Positions 29,625 through 39,472 are shown, counted from the stretch's first letter. The stretch: 64,000 nt of DNA from Agrobacterium tumefaciens (GCF_017726655.1 NZ_CP072308.1:1426001-1490000), one strand, 5' to 3'. The notes: generated from the letters alone by a model not told the origin. Translations and numbers: made by a program.

Positions 29625-30998
29625 ATGGCACGCGACACGACCGACCAGACCCCCCTCTCCTCCGTGACGGAGCTTACAGATTATCTGGCGGGCGGTAACA
29701 AAGCTGAAGCCGATTTCCGCATCGGCACCGAGCACGAAAAATTCGCCTTTTTCCGCGAGGATAACAGCCCGGTTCCCTATTTCGGCGAGGCCAGCATTTC
29801 AGCCCTTTTGAAGGGCATGCAGGAAAAGCTCGGCTGGGAGCCGATCATGGACGGTGAAAACATCATCGGCCTTGGCGAACAGCACGGCATGGGCGCCATC
29901 TCCATCGAACCGGGCGGCCAGTTCGAACTATCGGGCGCACCGCTCGAAAACCTGCACCAGACCTGCAAGGAATCCAACCAGCATCTTGCGACGTTGCGTG
30001 AAGTGGCAGAGCCGATGGGCATTCGTTTCCTCGGCATCGGCGGCAGCCCGCTGTGGACCTATGACGAGACGCCGCGCATGCCGAAATCGCGCTACGCGAT
30101 CATGACGCGCTACATGCCCAAGGTCGGGACCAAGGGTCTCGACATGATGTACCGCACCTGTACCATCCAGGTTAATCTCGACTTCTCATCCGAAGCCGAC
30201 ATGCGCCAGAAGATGCGGGTTTCGATGAAGCTGCAGTCGCTGGCGACGGCGCTCTTCGCCTCCTCGCCCTTCACCGAGGGCAAGCCGAACGGTCTTCTCT
30301 CCTGGCGCGGCGATATCTGGCGCGATACCGACAATCGCCGCTCGGGCGTGCTGCCCTTCACCTTCAACGACGATTTCGGCTTCAAGGATTATGTCGAATG
30401 GGCGCTCGACGTGCCGATGTATTTCATCGTGCGCGACGGCAAATATCACGATTGCACCCATGTCACCTTCCGCCAGTTCATGAACGGTGCGCTGAAGGGC
30501 GAAATCCCCGCATGGGAACCGACCATGGGTGACTGGACGAACCATCTCTCGACGCTGTTCCCCGATGTGCGCCTGAAGCGTTTCCTTGAGATGCGCGGTG
30601 CCGACGGTGGGCCGTGGAGGCGCATCTGCGCCCTGCCCGCTTTCTGGGTCGGCCTTCTCTATGACAGGCAAGCGCTGGACGCTGCCGATGCGCTGACCGC
30701 CGATTGGAGTTTCGACGAGGTGATCGCGCTTCGCAACGCCGTACCGGCCAAGGGGCTCAATGCAGAGATTGCCGGCAAGTCGCTTCTTGGTATCGCCCGC
30801 GAGGTTCTCGACATTTCCCGCACCGGCCTGAAAAACCGCAAACGGCTGAATGGCGAAGGCCAGGACGAGACCGTGTTCCTGTCTTCGCTCGACGAGGTTC
30901 TGGCCAAGAAGACCACGCTCGCCGAAGACCTGCTGGCGCTTTATCACGGCCGCTGGGGCGGTTCGGTGCTGCCGGTGTTCGAAGAGTATCAATATTGA
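29625..30998 (+). CDS. gshA: Glutamate-cysteine ligase, plant-type (GCS2)
   Basis: 457 aa; first step of glutathione synthesis, ATP-dependent joining of glutamate and cysteine. Typical for alphaproteobacteria, whose enzyme resembles the plant one. Motifs: FRIGTEHEKFAF (glutamate and metal binding), GLGEQHGMGAISIEPGGQFE, MYRTCTIQVNLDF and FADCTHVTFRQFMNG-like YHDCTHVTFRQFMNG. Cysteine residues suited for redox regulation, as in plants, are not specifically assignable. Confidence 0.94.
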   Translation: MARDTTDQTPLSSVTELTDYLAGGNKAEADFRIGTEHEKFAFFREDNSPVPYFGEASISALLKGMQEKLGWEPIMDGENIIGLGEQHGMGAISIEPGGQFELSGAPLENLHQTCKESNQHLATLREVAEPMGIRFLGIGGSPLWTYDETPRMPKSRYAIMTRYMPKVGTKGLDMMYRTCTIQVNLDFSSEADMRQKMRVSMKLQSLATALFASSPFTEGKPNGLLSWRGDIWRDTDNRRSGVLPFTFNDDFGFKDYVEWALDVPMYFIVRDGKYHDCTHVTFRQFMNGALKGEIPAWEPTMGDWTNHLSTLFPDVRLKRFLEMRGADGGPWRRICALPAFWVGLLYDRQALDAADALTADWSFDEVIALRNAVPAKGLNAEIAGKSLLGIAREVLDISRTGLKNRKRLNGEGQDETVFLSSLDEVLAKKTTLAEDLLALYHGRWGGSVLPVFEEYQY

Positions 30999-31040
30999 GG
31001 TTTTGCCGGAAAAACGGGCAGTCAGTTCAGGCCAGGCGAT

Positions 31041-31078
31041 AAAAAAGCCCGGTGCGGCCGAGGGGCCTGACACCGGGC
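31041..31078 (-). terminator. Terminator for the minus-strand DUF1127 gene
   Basis: GCCCGGTG / CACCGGGC stem with an inner GGCC-GAGG-GGCC hairpin, followed on the minus strand by T6. Lies 92 bp after the DUF1127 stop. Confidence 0.85.
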
Positions 31079-31169
31079 AAAGGCAGGGCTATTGGCAAAT
31101 CACCCTGCGGGGAAAACCTTGCGGCTGGAGGCCGCGTCCGGCAGCTGGAGGTCTGTCGGAGGCGGAATT

Positions 31170-31463
31170 TCAAAGCGTCTTGAAACGCGTGACGGCGCGG
31201 TCGCGCGCGGCCCGGGTGAGATGGGTTGTCGGATCTTCCAACAGGCCGGTATTGAGAGCATCGCTGACATCCGACCGCACAAGCCCGATATCGGCAAGAA
31301 GACGGTCATCAAGGTCCGTGAGACCATTCGCCACGATACGGTTGTAGATGCGCTTGGCGACGGTTTTAACGCCGGAAACACCGAGCACAGCGGCGCGACG
31401 CCAAACGTCTCCCGGCCGTGCGGTTACGAGTTCCAGTTCCATTCTCCGTTCTGCCGTGCGCAT
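31170..31463 (-). CDS. DUF1127 small protein
   Basis: 97 aa with the C-terminal DUF1127 module (LTDLDDRLLADIGLVRSDV, arginine-rich helices). In Agrobacterium and other Rhizobiales small DUF1127 proteins affect RNA turnover and phosphate or stress responses; the function here is inferred. ATG at 31463 is preceded by AAAGGA eight bases upstream; longer forms from farther upstream lack support. Diverges from a LysR gene. Confidence 0.82.
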   Translation of the reverse strand: MRTAERRMELELVTARPGDVWRRAAVLGVSGVKTVAKRIYNRIVANGLTDLDDRLLADIGLVRSDVSDALNTGLLEDPTTHLTRAARDRAVTRFKTL

Positions 31464-31665
31464 GATACATATCCTTTCGTAACGGCACGATGCGGCACCG
31501 CCCCCGACGCACCACGCGCGAGAAGCTGCCTTGAGTTGGGGGGCTGACACCAGGCCGGCCCGGGTTGATACTGATTTGCTTGGTGTCAAAATGTCGCAGG
31601 ACTATTGATCAGTCCAACGAATGTTTCTAATGTGAGACATCAATCATTCTGATGGATGAACTTCC

Positions 31666-32616
31666 ATGTCCGCACCTCTCGACATAGACCAGCTGCATAC
31701 CTTCATCGCGATCGTTGACACCGGTAGTTTCACCAAGGCCGCGGACCGCGTTTTCAAAACGCAATCGGCCGTCTCCATGCAGATGCGGCGGCTGGAAGAG
31801 CGCATCGGCAAACAGCTGTTCGCCAAGGATGGGCGTGGTAACCGCCTGACGGCGGAGGGTGAAAAGCTGATGAACTACGCCCGCCGCATCATCCGCCTCA
31901 ACAACGAAGCAATAGCCGCTTTCGATGATAACAGGCTGGAAGGCACGCTGCGCATCGGCACGCCTGATGACTATGCCGACCGTTACATGCCCGAGATCAT
32001 CGGCCGTTTCGCCAAGACCCATCCGAATGTCGAGCTTTATATCGTCTGTGAACCGTCGGTCAGCCTTGCGGAAAAAATGGCGCGCGGCGAACTGGATATC
32101 GCCCTTGTCACTCATAATCCGCGCGCACGCTCCTCCGATGTGGTGCGCACCGAGCCGCTCTGCTGGGTCGGCTCCGCCAATCATCCGCTGAAGGATGATG
32201 CGCCCGTGCCGCTCGCTGTCGGGCGACGGGATTGCCACTGGCGCCAGCTTGCCTGCTCGGCGCTCGACGCTGACGGGCGGGATTATCAGGTGCTGTTTAC
32301 CAGCTGGTCATCGACCGTCGTCGCCGCCGCTGTGCTCGCCGGCATGGCCGTCTCGGTTCTGCCGGAATCGGCACTGCGCACCGGCATGAAAGTCCTGACG
32401 GCTGCCGATGGATTTCCGCCCCTTCCGCCGGTGCAGATCGGTCTGATGAAACGGCCGGGCCTATCACCCTCGCTGGTAAATGCGATCACCGACCACATCA
32501 CAGCCTGCCTCGACAACATCTCGCCGATGACCGTCGTGGACGAAATGGACAGTGACGTGAAGACATTTCCAAAGATGCCGCGCCTGCGCGCCGGGCATAT
32601 GTTGCCGGGGTGGTAA
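31666..32616 (+). CDS. LysR-family regulator
   Basis: 316 aa. HTH region (LDIDQLHTFIAIVDTGSFTK, FKTQSAVSMQMRRLEERIG) and a substrate-binding domain (RLEGTLRIGTPDDYADRYMP). Its target is unclear: the divergent neighbour is a DUF1127 protein, the downstream neighbour convergent. GGACT-ATTGATC-AGTCC at 31599-31615 is a possible operator in its promoter gap. Confidence 0.85.
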   Translation: MSAPLDIDQLHTFIAIVDTGSFTKAADRVFKTQSAVSMQMRRLEERIGKQLFAKDGRGNRLTAEGEKLMNYARRIIRLNNEAIAAFDDNRLEGTLRIGTPDDYADRYMPEIIGRFAKTHPNVELYIVCEPSVSLAEKMARGELDIALVTHNPRARSSDVVRTEPLCWVGSANHPLKDDAPVPLAVGRRDCHWRQLACSALDADGRDYQVLFTSWSSTVVAAAVLAGMAVSVLPESALRTGMKVLTAADGFPPLPPVQIGLMKRPGLSPSLVNAITDHITACLDNISPMTVVDEMDSDVKTFPKMPRLRAGHMLPGW

Positions 32617-32622
32617 GGGTGG

Positions 32623-32648
32623 CGAAGGCCGGACCTTTCCGGCCTTCG
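32623..32648. terminator. Hairpin between convergent LysR and DUF1217 genes
   Basis: Perfect 10-bp stem CGAAGGCCGG / CCGGCCTTCG with loop ACCTTT. It lies between two convergent genes and may stop both, though T runs are missing. Confidence 0.6.
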
Positions 32649-32655
32649 TGTCAGC

Positions 32656-35094
32656 CTATCGTGCCCGTAGCGTCGCGACGGCAAGCAACGTATCGCCGCT
32701 GATGCCTGCCGAGCCGCTGCCGTTAAACAGGGTCATGATCGGATCGGCGACGTTCTGCTTGTTGTCATACATGATGGTGAAACGGGCAATCAGTTTCTTG
32801 ACCTTCGCCGGGTCCTGAAAATCCTTGATGTCGAAGTACTTCTTCATCATCGCCACCTGCGTATCAACTTTGGCATTGCCGAGTTCGTCGGGGATGCCGA
32901 AGGTCGTCTTGATGAAATTCTGGATCGCGGTATCGGCCAGGATCGAATAATAGGATGTCGTGCTGGCCGCCATGCGCTTGAAATACAGCGCCAATCGCAC
33001 GCCGGCGTTTTCCTCGCCCGCCTGCTTCTCAAGCGTCTGCGTCAGATAATTGTCCAGCGTTTCGTAGAGGCCGCGCCGGGTCTGGATCACGCTACGGTCT
33101 TCATTCAGAAGCTTGCCGTCCGTATCGAAATTGAACGCCGTGACGAGGCGGCGGAAGACCGGATCCATGTCTTTGTTCACATAGCTGTTCTTGTCGTCGA
33201 GCTTTGACGTGAATATTTTCTGCAACTGGTCTTTCTTGACGCTCTTGGGGTCGATGCCGAGCGATTCCATTGCGAACTTGGTCAGCCGGTCGTTGGCCAG
33301 GAATTCGCTCAGCGTCTTGACCTTCTGCATCTCGCTTGCGAAGTATTTTGCCTCAGCCTTTGCGGCTTCCTTATCCTTCTCGGTGCCGAAAGCAGACTTC
33401 TTCTTGATGTAATCGGCCGACATCGTCTGCAATTCGATTTCCGACTGTGCCAGCGTGGGTGAACCAATCGCGCCGTCCTTCGTGAAATTGAAAAGTTCGG
33501 CAAGCTTCACATAGCGATCGTCCTTCAGCGTGTAGACGAAGCTGTTTTTGTCCTGAAGGTCGCTGGTGAGAACCTTGCGAATATCGGAAATATTGACGCT
33601 CGCGGGGTCCAGCCCGACAGCCTTCAGCGCATAATTATAGACGGCGTTGGTTCCGAGGAAATCCTTGACGCTGGTTACCTTGCCGATGCTGCTCTTGAAG
33701 AGTGAAAGCGCTTTCGCGTCGGCTGCTTCGTCGGCATCGTTGTAATAGGTCATGTAACCGCTGGTCGTGGTCGCGGTCTGCGCCGTGGTCTGCGGCGTCG
33801 TGCCGGCCGCAAGCGTCCCGTCGGGCAGGAAATTGAACGCATTTTTGAGTGCCAGGTAACGCTTGTCGTTCCTCCCCACCGTGGCGATGTAATTGTTGGG
33901 ATCGCTAAGATCGGTGGTGAGGATGTTTTTGATCGTTGCTGGCACGATCGTTGGACCATTGAGGTCGAAGGCTGTTCTGATGTAATTGAGCAACCGGGCA
34001 TCCGACATGAGGTCGTCAACGGTCGTGATCGAGCCGATCTTCGATTCGAAATAATCCCGGTTCAGCGTCGCGACGGTCGGCGTCACGCGCGGGGCGCTGC
34101 CGATATAGGAGTCCGTGACGGCTTTCAGATTGTCGGCCGTCATTGCCCCGCCGGCGACAACCGTGCCGTCATTCTTGAATTCGAAGGCTTTGGCCAGCTG
34201 CGCCATCTTGTTATATTGGTTGACGGTGTTCGACAGCGTCGTCTGTTCTGCCTTGATGGCCGCGAGCTTTGCCTCCCACTCATCTTTTGGTGGCAGCACC
34301 GCTTCCAGCTGTGTCAACTGATCCTGCCGGGTCGCCTTTTCGGCTTCCAGTTTGGAACGCTCATCGGCGGCGAGGCCTGAGCCGGCAAGCTGGGCGTCGA
34401 TCACGGTGATCCGGTCCGTGACCTGCGCATGCAGTTCGATATTGCCCTTCGTCGTCAGTTTTTCGACCGCATCATTATAAGCCGCACCGTATTTCTGGTT
34501 GATGTAGCTGTCCGGATCGGAAACATCGCTCGTCATCAAGCCCTTGATGTGGGCGTAGGAATAAGTCTTCTCATCGACGCCGAAAACCTGGAAGATGTAG
34601 GCGCGCGTGCGGTCGTTGCGCAGCAACTGATCGACATTGGTGACCGTGCCGATGATCGCCTTGTAATACCGCGTCTCTTCGGCGAGGCTATCGTTCAGAT
34701 TGGTGATCGAGGCATCATAAAGGCCGATCATCTTGTCGAGTTGCGCTTCCGTCTGCACGGTCTTCGTCGACGAGGTGAAATTGAAGGCGGCGGCAAATTT
34801 GCGGTAACGCTCATCGGTCAGCTTGTTGGCGAAGCTGTTCTGATCGTTGAGATCGCTGTCGAGCACCTTTTTCATGAAGGCCTTTGCATAGGTCATCTCA
34901 CCAAGACCGAAGGCATCCATGGCATAGGAATAAAGCTGGTAGTTATTCAGGAACTCATCGACGCTTTTCACATTGCCGATGTTCTCCTTGTAATATTTCG
35001 TCTGGCGCTCCACGAGCCCCTGCTGCGACACGCGCGAAATGCTCGCCTTCATATCGCGGTTGATCAGGTCGTAGCTGAGAAAAGTCGATACCAT
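32656..35094 (-). CDS. DUF1217 protein with six tandem modules
   Basis: 812 aa, no signal peptide or membrane segment. A module of about 60-75 residues (pattern YFxxxIGxVxSVxDFLxxxxxxxY then DxxSYxxxL and AFNF) recurs, starting near residues 34, 143, 348, 465, 584 and 704; the last is degenerate. Between modules 2 and 3 lies a charged, coiled-coil-like stretch (about 210-300). DUF1217 proteins occur in rhizobial flagellar clusters, so a flagellar or secreted role is possible; none is shown here. ATG at 35094 has AGGGGG upstream. Confidence 0.82.
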   Translation of the reverse strand: MVSTFLSYDLINRDMKASISRVSQQGLVERQTKYYKENIGNVKSVDEFLNNYQLYSYAMDAFGLGEMTYAKAFMKKVLDSDLNDQNSFANKLTDERYRKFAAAFNFTSSTKTVQTEAQLDKMIGLYDASITNLNDSLAEETRYYKAIIGTVTNVDQLLRNDRTRAYIFQVFGVDEKTYSYAHIKGLMTSDVSDPDSYINQKYGAAYNDAVEKLTTKGNIELHAQVTDRITVIDAQLAGSGLAADERSKLEAEKATRQDQLTQLEAVLPPKDEWEAKLAAIKAEQTTLSNTVNQYNKMAQLAKAFEFKNDGTVVAGGAMTADNLKAVTDSYIGSAPRVTPTVATLNRDYFESKIGSITTVDDLMSDARLLNYIRTAFDLNGPTIVPATIKNILTTDLSDPNNYIATVGRNDKRYLALKNAFNFLPDGTLAAGTTPQTTAQTATTTSGYMTYYNDADEAADAKALSLFKSSIGKVTSVKDFLGTNAVYNYALKAVGLDPASVNISDIRKVLTSDLQDKNSFVYTLKDDRYVKLAELFNFTKDGAIGSPTLAQSEIELQTMSADYIKKKSAFGTEKDKEAAKAEAKYFASEMQKVKTLSEFLANDRLTKFAMESLGIDPKSVKKDQLQKIFTSKLDDKNSYVNKDMDPVFRRLVTAFNFDTDGKLLNEDRSVIQTRRGLYETLDNYLTQTLEKQAGEENAGVRLALYFKRMAASTTSYYSILADTAIQNFIKTTFGIPDELGNAKVDTQVAMMKKYFDIKDFQDPAKVKKLIARFTIMYDNKQNVADPIMTLFNGSGSAGISGDTLLAVATLRAR

Positions 35095-35460
35095 CCGAAG
35101 CCCCCTGGAGCACTGCGCATCCCCTCGGGGACACCAAGCTCCGGTTTTGAAATTCACCGCTTGCGCGCCCAAGCGGGCGCACGGCAAGCCTTGGCATGAC
35201 CATGCATGACGCGCCTTGCCCGTAGCTTGAAAGAGCACATTTTTGGCAGCGATAAAAATCGCATTGTCCCAATTGGCTTTACCGAAGTGAAACCATGCCA
35301 CGGTGGGTTTTGCTAACCATCTGGGAACGCAAAGTTTTCTTAACCGCGATTTTTAAGCAGTCTCGAACATGCGGCGGATAATCTCCTGACATCAGAGGAC
35401 GAAAAGTCCCGATGAGAAGACCGGAAACCGGCTCTCAGGTAAAACAAGGGTAGATTAAAC

Positions 35461-36027
35461 ATGACCAAGACCGTTCTGAAGCCCGATTGGGCCGTTGCCA
35501 CACTCAGGTTAGACCCGGCACGTTTTCCGCAACAGGTCACCTATGGAAAAGGCAATGGCGCGCCCGATGTCGCCGTCACTCTCGATGAACGCGGTGCCGT
35601 TCTGAGAAAGGTTCTGTCCTCTTCCGGCCTGCCTCTGTCCTTCGCCCTGCCTGCCCGCGCTTTCAAGGGCGTTGCCGCCCGTGCCATCGACCATGGCGAT
35701 GGACAGGTTACCGTGACGCTGGAACTGCACCATGACGATCCAGAGCTCTGCGTTCCTCTTCTCGTGGCCCACGATCTCTGCGATATCGCCGCCGACTGGC
35801 GCAGCTGGTCCGAAGCCTATCGCATTCCCATGCTGATGGTGGAAGCCGATGGCGTTGCCCGTCCGCTGGAAGAACATCTCGGCAAGGTGCGCACCAAGAA
35901 CAGCCGCCCACGCCGCCGCCACTCCTATTTCGCGGATCGTCGTCCGCGCTTCCTCGTGCGTCGCTCCACCGGATCGCTCGGCATGAGCATGAAAATCGAG
36001 GGCAAGGAAATCATCGCCCGTAACTGA
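35461..36027 (+). CDS. DUF6101 family protein
   Basis: 188-aa cytoplasmic protein of a family restricted mostly to Rhizobiales. Recognised by the core VAHDLCDIAADWRSWSEAYR and a basic segment (RTKNSRPRRRHSYFADRRPR) near the C-terminus, which suggests nucleic-acid contact, an inference. Function unknown. Followed by an intrinsic terminator. Confidence 0.78.
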   Translation: MTKTVLKPDWAVATLRLDPARFPQQVTYGKGNGAPDVAVTLDERGAVLRKVLSSSGLPLSFALPARAFKGVAARAIDHGDGQVTVTLELHHDDPELCVPLLVAHDLCDIAADWRSWSEAYRIPMLMVEADGVARPLEEHLGKVRTKNSRPRRRHSYFADRRPRFLVRRSTGSLGMSMKIEGKEIIARN

Positions 36028-36047
36028 TCTTGACCGATCAAGAACAC

Positions 36048-36083
36048 AAAAGCCCGGCGCGGAAAACGCAGCCGGGCTTTTTT
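36048..36083 (+). terminator. Terminator of the DUF6101 gene
   Basis: AAAAGCCCGGC / GCCGGGCTTTT stem with loop GCGGAAAACGCA-like spacer and T6 end, 21 bp after the stop. The left A run suggests it may also act on the convergent ubiA gene. Confidence 0.9.
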
Positions 36084-36104
36084 CATGCTCAAGATTCCCG
36101 CCGC

Positions 36105-37058
36105 TTACGCCAGCAGGAGCGGCAATATGAGACCAGCGAAAATCAGAATCCCAACCCTGTTGTTGGATTTGAACAGCCTGAGGCATTGGTCGACGTCATC
36201 GATATCGAGCACCCAGACCTGCCGGAACAGCATGAGGGCGGCAGCGACAAGGCCACCATAGGCAATGATGTTAACGCCCGCCGTCCAGAAAGACAGGAAC
36301 ATCATGACAAGGGCTGTGCCATAAAGGAAAACCAGCCAGCGATGTGTGTTTTCTCCGAACAAGAGCGCAGTCGAACCGATGCCCACGGCCGTGTCGTCTT
36401 CCTTGTCCTGATGGGCGTAGATTGTATCATAGCCGATCGTCCAGGCGATCGCGCCGACATAAAGCAGGACAGGCGGCCAGGCGAGTGAAGCGAATTGCCC
36501 GGCCCAGCCCATCAGCGCGCCCCAGGAGAAGGCAAGGCCGAGGAAAAACTGCGGCCAGTGCGTGAAGCGCTTGGCGAAAGGGTAGATCGCCACGAACACC
36601 AGCGAAAAAATGCCCGTCGCGATTGCGAAGCTGTTGAACTGTAGAAGCACGACAAGCCCGGCAAGCGCCTGCAGCACGATAAAGAGCTTGGCCTGTCCGC
36701 GGCTCACGCGGCCGGAAGGCAGAGGCCGCGAGCGTGTGCGCGCCACGGCCATGTCGATCTTGTGGTCGGCGAGATCATTATAGGTGCAGCCCGCGCCGCG
36801 CATCGCCACCGATCCCACGAAGAACAGAACCAGGTGCCAGATCAGCACACCCCAGGAAAAGCCGCCCGTCGCCAATGCTGTATTGGCAGCAAGGGCCGTC
36901 GACCAGAAACACGGCCACATCAGCAATTGCCAGCCGATGGGGCGGTCCCACCGCGCCAATTGCGCATAGGGCCAGAGAGCCCTCGGCAATATCCGATAGA
37001 CCCAGTTGTTGGATGGCGCGTCGGAAACGCGGTCTGACAAATCGCTGTGGTGAACCAT
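36105..37058 (-). CDS. ubiA: 4-hydroxybenzoate polyprenyltransferase
   Basis: 317-aa membrane prenyltransferase of ubiquinone synthesis. First Asp motif NDLADHKIDMAVARTRSRPL and second YDTIYAHQDKEDD, both present; eight or nine membrane helices; WPYAQLARWDRPIGWQLLMW at the N-terminus. Works with the polyprenyl diphosphate synthase encoded at 57601 (inference). Confidence 0.95.
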   Translation of the reverse strand: MVHHSDLSDRVSDAPSNNWVYRILPRALWPYAQLARWDRPIGWQLLMWPCFWSTALAANTALATGGFSWGVLIWHLVLFFVGSVAMRGAGCTYNDLADHKIDMAVARTRSRPLPSGRVSRGQAKLFIVLQALAGLVVLLQFNSFAIATGIFSLVFVAIYPFAKRFTHWPQFFLGLAFSWGALMGWAGQFASLAWPPVLLYVGAIAWTIGYDTIYAHQDKEDDTAVGIGSTALLFGENTHRWLVFLYGTALVMMFLSFWTAGVNIIAYGGLVAAALMLFRQVWVLDIDDVDQCLRLFKSNNRVGILIFAGLILPLLLA

Positions 37059-37114
37059 GGGTTGGTTCTACAGCATCGGGGAAAAAAGCGGAATGGATTT
37101 CAGCACCCCGCCAC

Positions 37115-37161
37115 GCATGCAAAAAAGCCCCGCTGCGGTTTCGCGACGGCGCTTTGCATGC
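37115..37161 (-). terminator. Terminator of the MipA/OmpV gene
   Basis: Imperfect GC hairpin with AAAGC / GCTTT at its base, then T6 on the minus strand, flanked by GCATGC on both sides. Just after the MipA-type gene. Confidence 0.75.
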
Positions 37162-37178
37162 GCTTATCGGCTGTTCAC

Positions 37179-37979
37179 TCAGGGCAGCGAGAAATTGAAC
37201 TTGTAGCTCGCCTGAACGCCGACGATGAACTGGTTCTTAGAACCGCGCTCGCGCACCAGCGAACTGTCGGCGGCATCACCCGTCAAACGGCGATATTCGG
37301 CAAACGAGCCGACTTCGGCATTGTCGGTGACCTTCCAGGTGATGGCTGCGCCGACGCCAGCGGAATGCAGGCCGCCGCCCGGGCTGTATGGCGATGGCGC
37401 GCCGGCCGCCGTCTGTGCTGCGCTGACGCCATAATAGCGCTCGTTATATTTGCTGCTGACCCACGTCGCACGCGGACCGGCCGACACCTGAATGCCGGGC
37501 GCGATATCGGTAAAGACATCGACATTGAGATCGGCGACCACACCGCTGTGGCTGCGGATGCCCTGACGCGCTTCGCCGCGAATGCGCAACCAATCGGTCG
37601 GATAAGCTTCGGCAAAACCGCCAAGCTCGCCGCCGCGCTTGATACGCGTCATGCCCTTCAGATCGGCGGAATCGCCTTCGTCACGCGGGGAAACCAGCTT
37701 GCCGGCGAGACCCATGCTGATCGGGCCATTGTCCAGAAGCGAAATCGAGGCGCTGTCGTTGCGCGAGGTGAACCGCGCGCCCTGACCCTGACGGCCCATG
37801 GAAATGATCGGTGCGAAGCGGAATTCGTTCTTGTTATCGCCTTGGTACTTCGGCGCGCTAAAACCGGCGCCGCCGAGTTTCAGATACCAGTCGCCCGAAA
37901 ACCAGCCATCCGCATGGGCATTGCTCACGGCTAGAAGCGATACGACACAGGCGGCAACGGCCGCTGATGGCTTGAACAT
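37179..37979 (-). CDS. MipA/OmpV family outer-membrane protein
   Basis: 266 aa. Signal peptide MFKPSAAVAACVVSLLAVSNAHA, then a beta-barrel with alternating hydrophobic strands and C-terminal VGVQASYKFNFSLP. MipA/OmpV proteins form small outer-membrane barrels or scaffold peptidoglycan enzymes; the precise role is unknown. ATG at 37979 is the start that places the signal peptide correctly. Confidence 0.85.
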   Translation of the reverse strand: MFKPSAAVAACVVSLLAVSNAHADGWFSGDWYLKLGGAGFSAPKYQGDNKNEFRFAPIISMGRQGQGARFTSRNDSASISLLDNGPISMGLAGKLVSPRDEGDSADLKGMTRIKRGGELGGFAEAYPTDWLRIRGEARQGIRSHSGVVADLNVDVFTDIAPGIQVSAGPRATWVSSKYNERYYGVSAAQTAAGAPSPYSPGGGLHSAGVGAAITWKVTDNAEVGSFAEYRRLTGDAADSSLVRERGSKNQFIVGVQASYKFNFSLP

Positions 37980-38084
37980 GAAAGAACCCCAGAAACGCAA
38001 TACAGACAGGTATCCGTAGAATTAGAGGGATTGTCTTTCCATTCGATTAACCAGCGCTTGAAGAAAGCTGGCGATCACCTCTTC

Positions 38085-38197
38085 CGTCATTCCGGCGTTG
38101 AGCCGAAATCCAGCCGACGCGCGTCGGCGCGGCGAGAAGACTCTTTTCAGCCCAAGGACTTGGGCTGGCTGAATGCCGGATCGGGTCCGGCATGACG
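38085..38197. repeat. 113-bp three-hairpin dispersed repeat, copy 1
   Basis: Runs from CGTCAT to ATGACG. Contains hairpins GCCGACGC/GCGTCGGC and AGCCCAAG-GA-CTTGGGCT, plus outer CCGG arms. Same length and layout as 51431-51543 (copy 2), with different but still paired arms. Lies between cfa and the MipA/OmpV gene. Confidence 0.85.
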
Positions 38198-38215
38198 ATT
38201 GAGAATACCCAGCCT

Positions 38216-39472
38216 CTAGAACGTCACCTTTTCCAGCGGCGCGCGGGTCTTTTCAAACTCCAGCAGTTTCGCCTCGTTCTGCGCGATGTAGTCGCGATTA
38301 TGCGGTACGGCATCGCGGTCCTTGGCGATCTGGATCTGGAAGATGTGGAAGTTCTCGTGCGTGAAGGCCATTTCCGAGCCCGCGAGATAAAACTCCCACA
38401 TGCGGAAAAACCGCTCGTCATAAAGTGCTATCGCTTCTGCCTTGCGTGCGACGAAACGTTCCCGCCAGTGTCGAAGCGTATGAGCATAATGCATGGGCAG
38501 GATTTCGATATCCTTCACCAGCAGCCGGGCTTTTTCCAGCGCCGGCAACACTTCCGCCAGCGACGGAATATAGCCGCCGGGGAAGATGTATTTTTCGATG
38601 AAGGGGTTGGTCGCCAGTGCCGGATAGGGCTGGCCGATGGAGTGCAGCACCATGATGCCTTTATCATCCAGCACCTCCGCGACCTTGTCGAAATAGTCGC
38701 GATAATGGGTCGGCCCGACATGTTCGAACATGCCGACGGAGACGATGCGGTCGTATTTTTTTGATGCCGGCAGGTAGCGATAATCCTGCAATTCGAAGCG
38801 GACGTTGCCAGCAAGACCGCGCTTTGCAGCCCGATCACGGGAAACGCGCAGCTGTTCCTCGCTAAGCGTGATGCCGGTAACGTCGGCACCGGCGCTTTCG
38901 GCGATGTACATAGCCATGCCGCCCCAGCCGGAGCCGATTTCCAACACGCTCTGGCCCGGCTCGGTCATCAGCTTGGCGGCGATGTGGCGTTTCTTGGCGA
39001 CCTGCGCCTCATAAAGGCTGATGCCGGGCGGGTTGAAATAAGCGCAGGAATATTGCCAGTCCTCATCGAGGAAGAGATCGAACAGCTTGGCGCTCAGATC
39101 GTAGTGATGGGCGACGTTGCTCTTGTTGTGGTTGACCGGCAAATGCATCTTGATGCGGGCGGCGATGATGCGGGCCATGCCGCGCCAGATCATGCCGAAG
39201 GACAGCGCTTCGCTGAGCGTATTGCTTTTGACCAGCGCCAGGAAATCGTAAATGTCACCCTCCGCGACCTTCACGCGGCCTTCCATATACATTTCAGCAA
39301 GCTTTAGCGCCGGGTCAGCGGCGATTTCGTCCATGGCGGCTTCGTCGGTGAAGTTGAGAACCACCTTTTTTCCAGCACCATTTCCGAAAGTGCGGCTTCC
39401 GGCCGGGCTATTGACGGTGAGATCACCGTTCTTGATTATCTTTCCGAGAAGAACATGCAGAGACGACGCCAT
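38216..39472 (-). CDS. cfa: Cyclopropane-fatty-acyl-phospholipid synthase family protein
   Basis: 418-aa SAM-dependent enzyme that adds a methylene bridge to unsaturated acyl chains of membrane lipids. SAM motif VLEIGSGWGGMAMYIAE, preceded by HYDLSAKLFDLFLDEDWQYS, a characteristic CFA stretch. Agrobacteria have more than one CFA-type enzyme, so individual specificity (cyclopropane or other methyl transfer) cannot be settled here. The dispersed repeat at 38085 follows it. Confidence 0.9.
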   Translation of the reverse strand: MASSLHVLLGKIIKNGDLTVNSPAGSRTFGNGAGKKVVLNFTDEAAMDEIAADPALKLAEMYMEGRVKVAEGDIYDFLALVKSNTLSEALSFGMIWRGMARIIAARIKMHLPVNHNKSNVAHHYDLSAKLFDLFLDEDWQYSCAYFNPPGISLYEAQVAKKRHIAAKLMTEPGQSVLEIGSGWGGMAMYIAESAGADVTGITLSEEQLRVSRDRAAKRGLAGNVRFELQDYRYLPASKKYDRIVSVGMFEHVGPTHYRDYFDKVAEVLDDKGIMVLHSIGQPYPALATNPFIEKYIFPGGYIPSLAEVLPALEKARLLVKDIEILPMHYAHTLRHWRERFVARKAEAIALYDERFFRMWEFYLAGSEMAFTHENFHIFQIQIAKDRDAVPHNRDYIAQNEAKLLEFEKTRAPLEKVTF

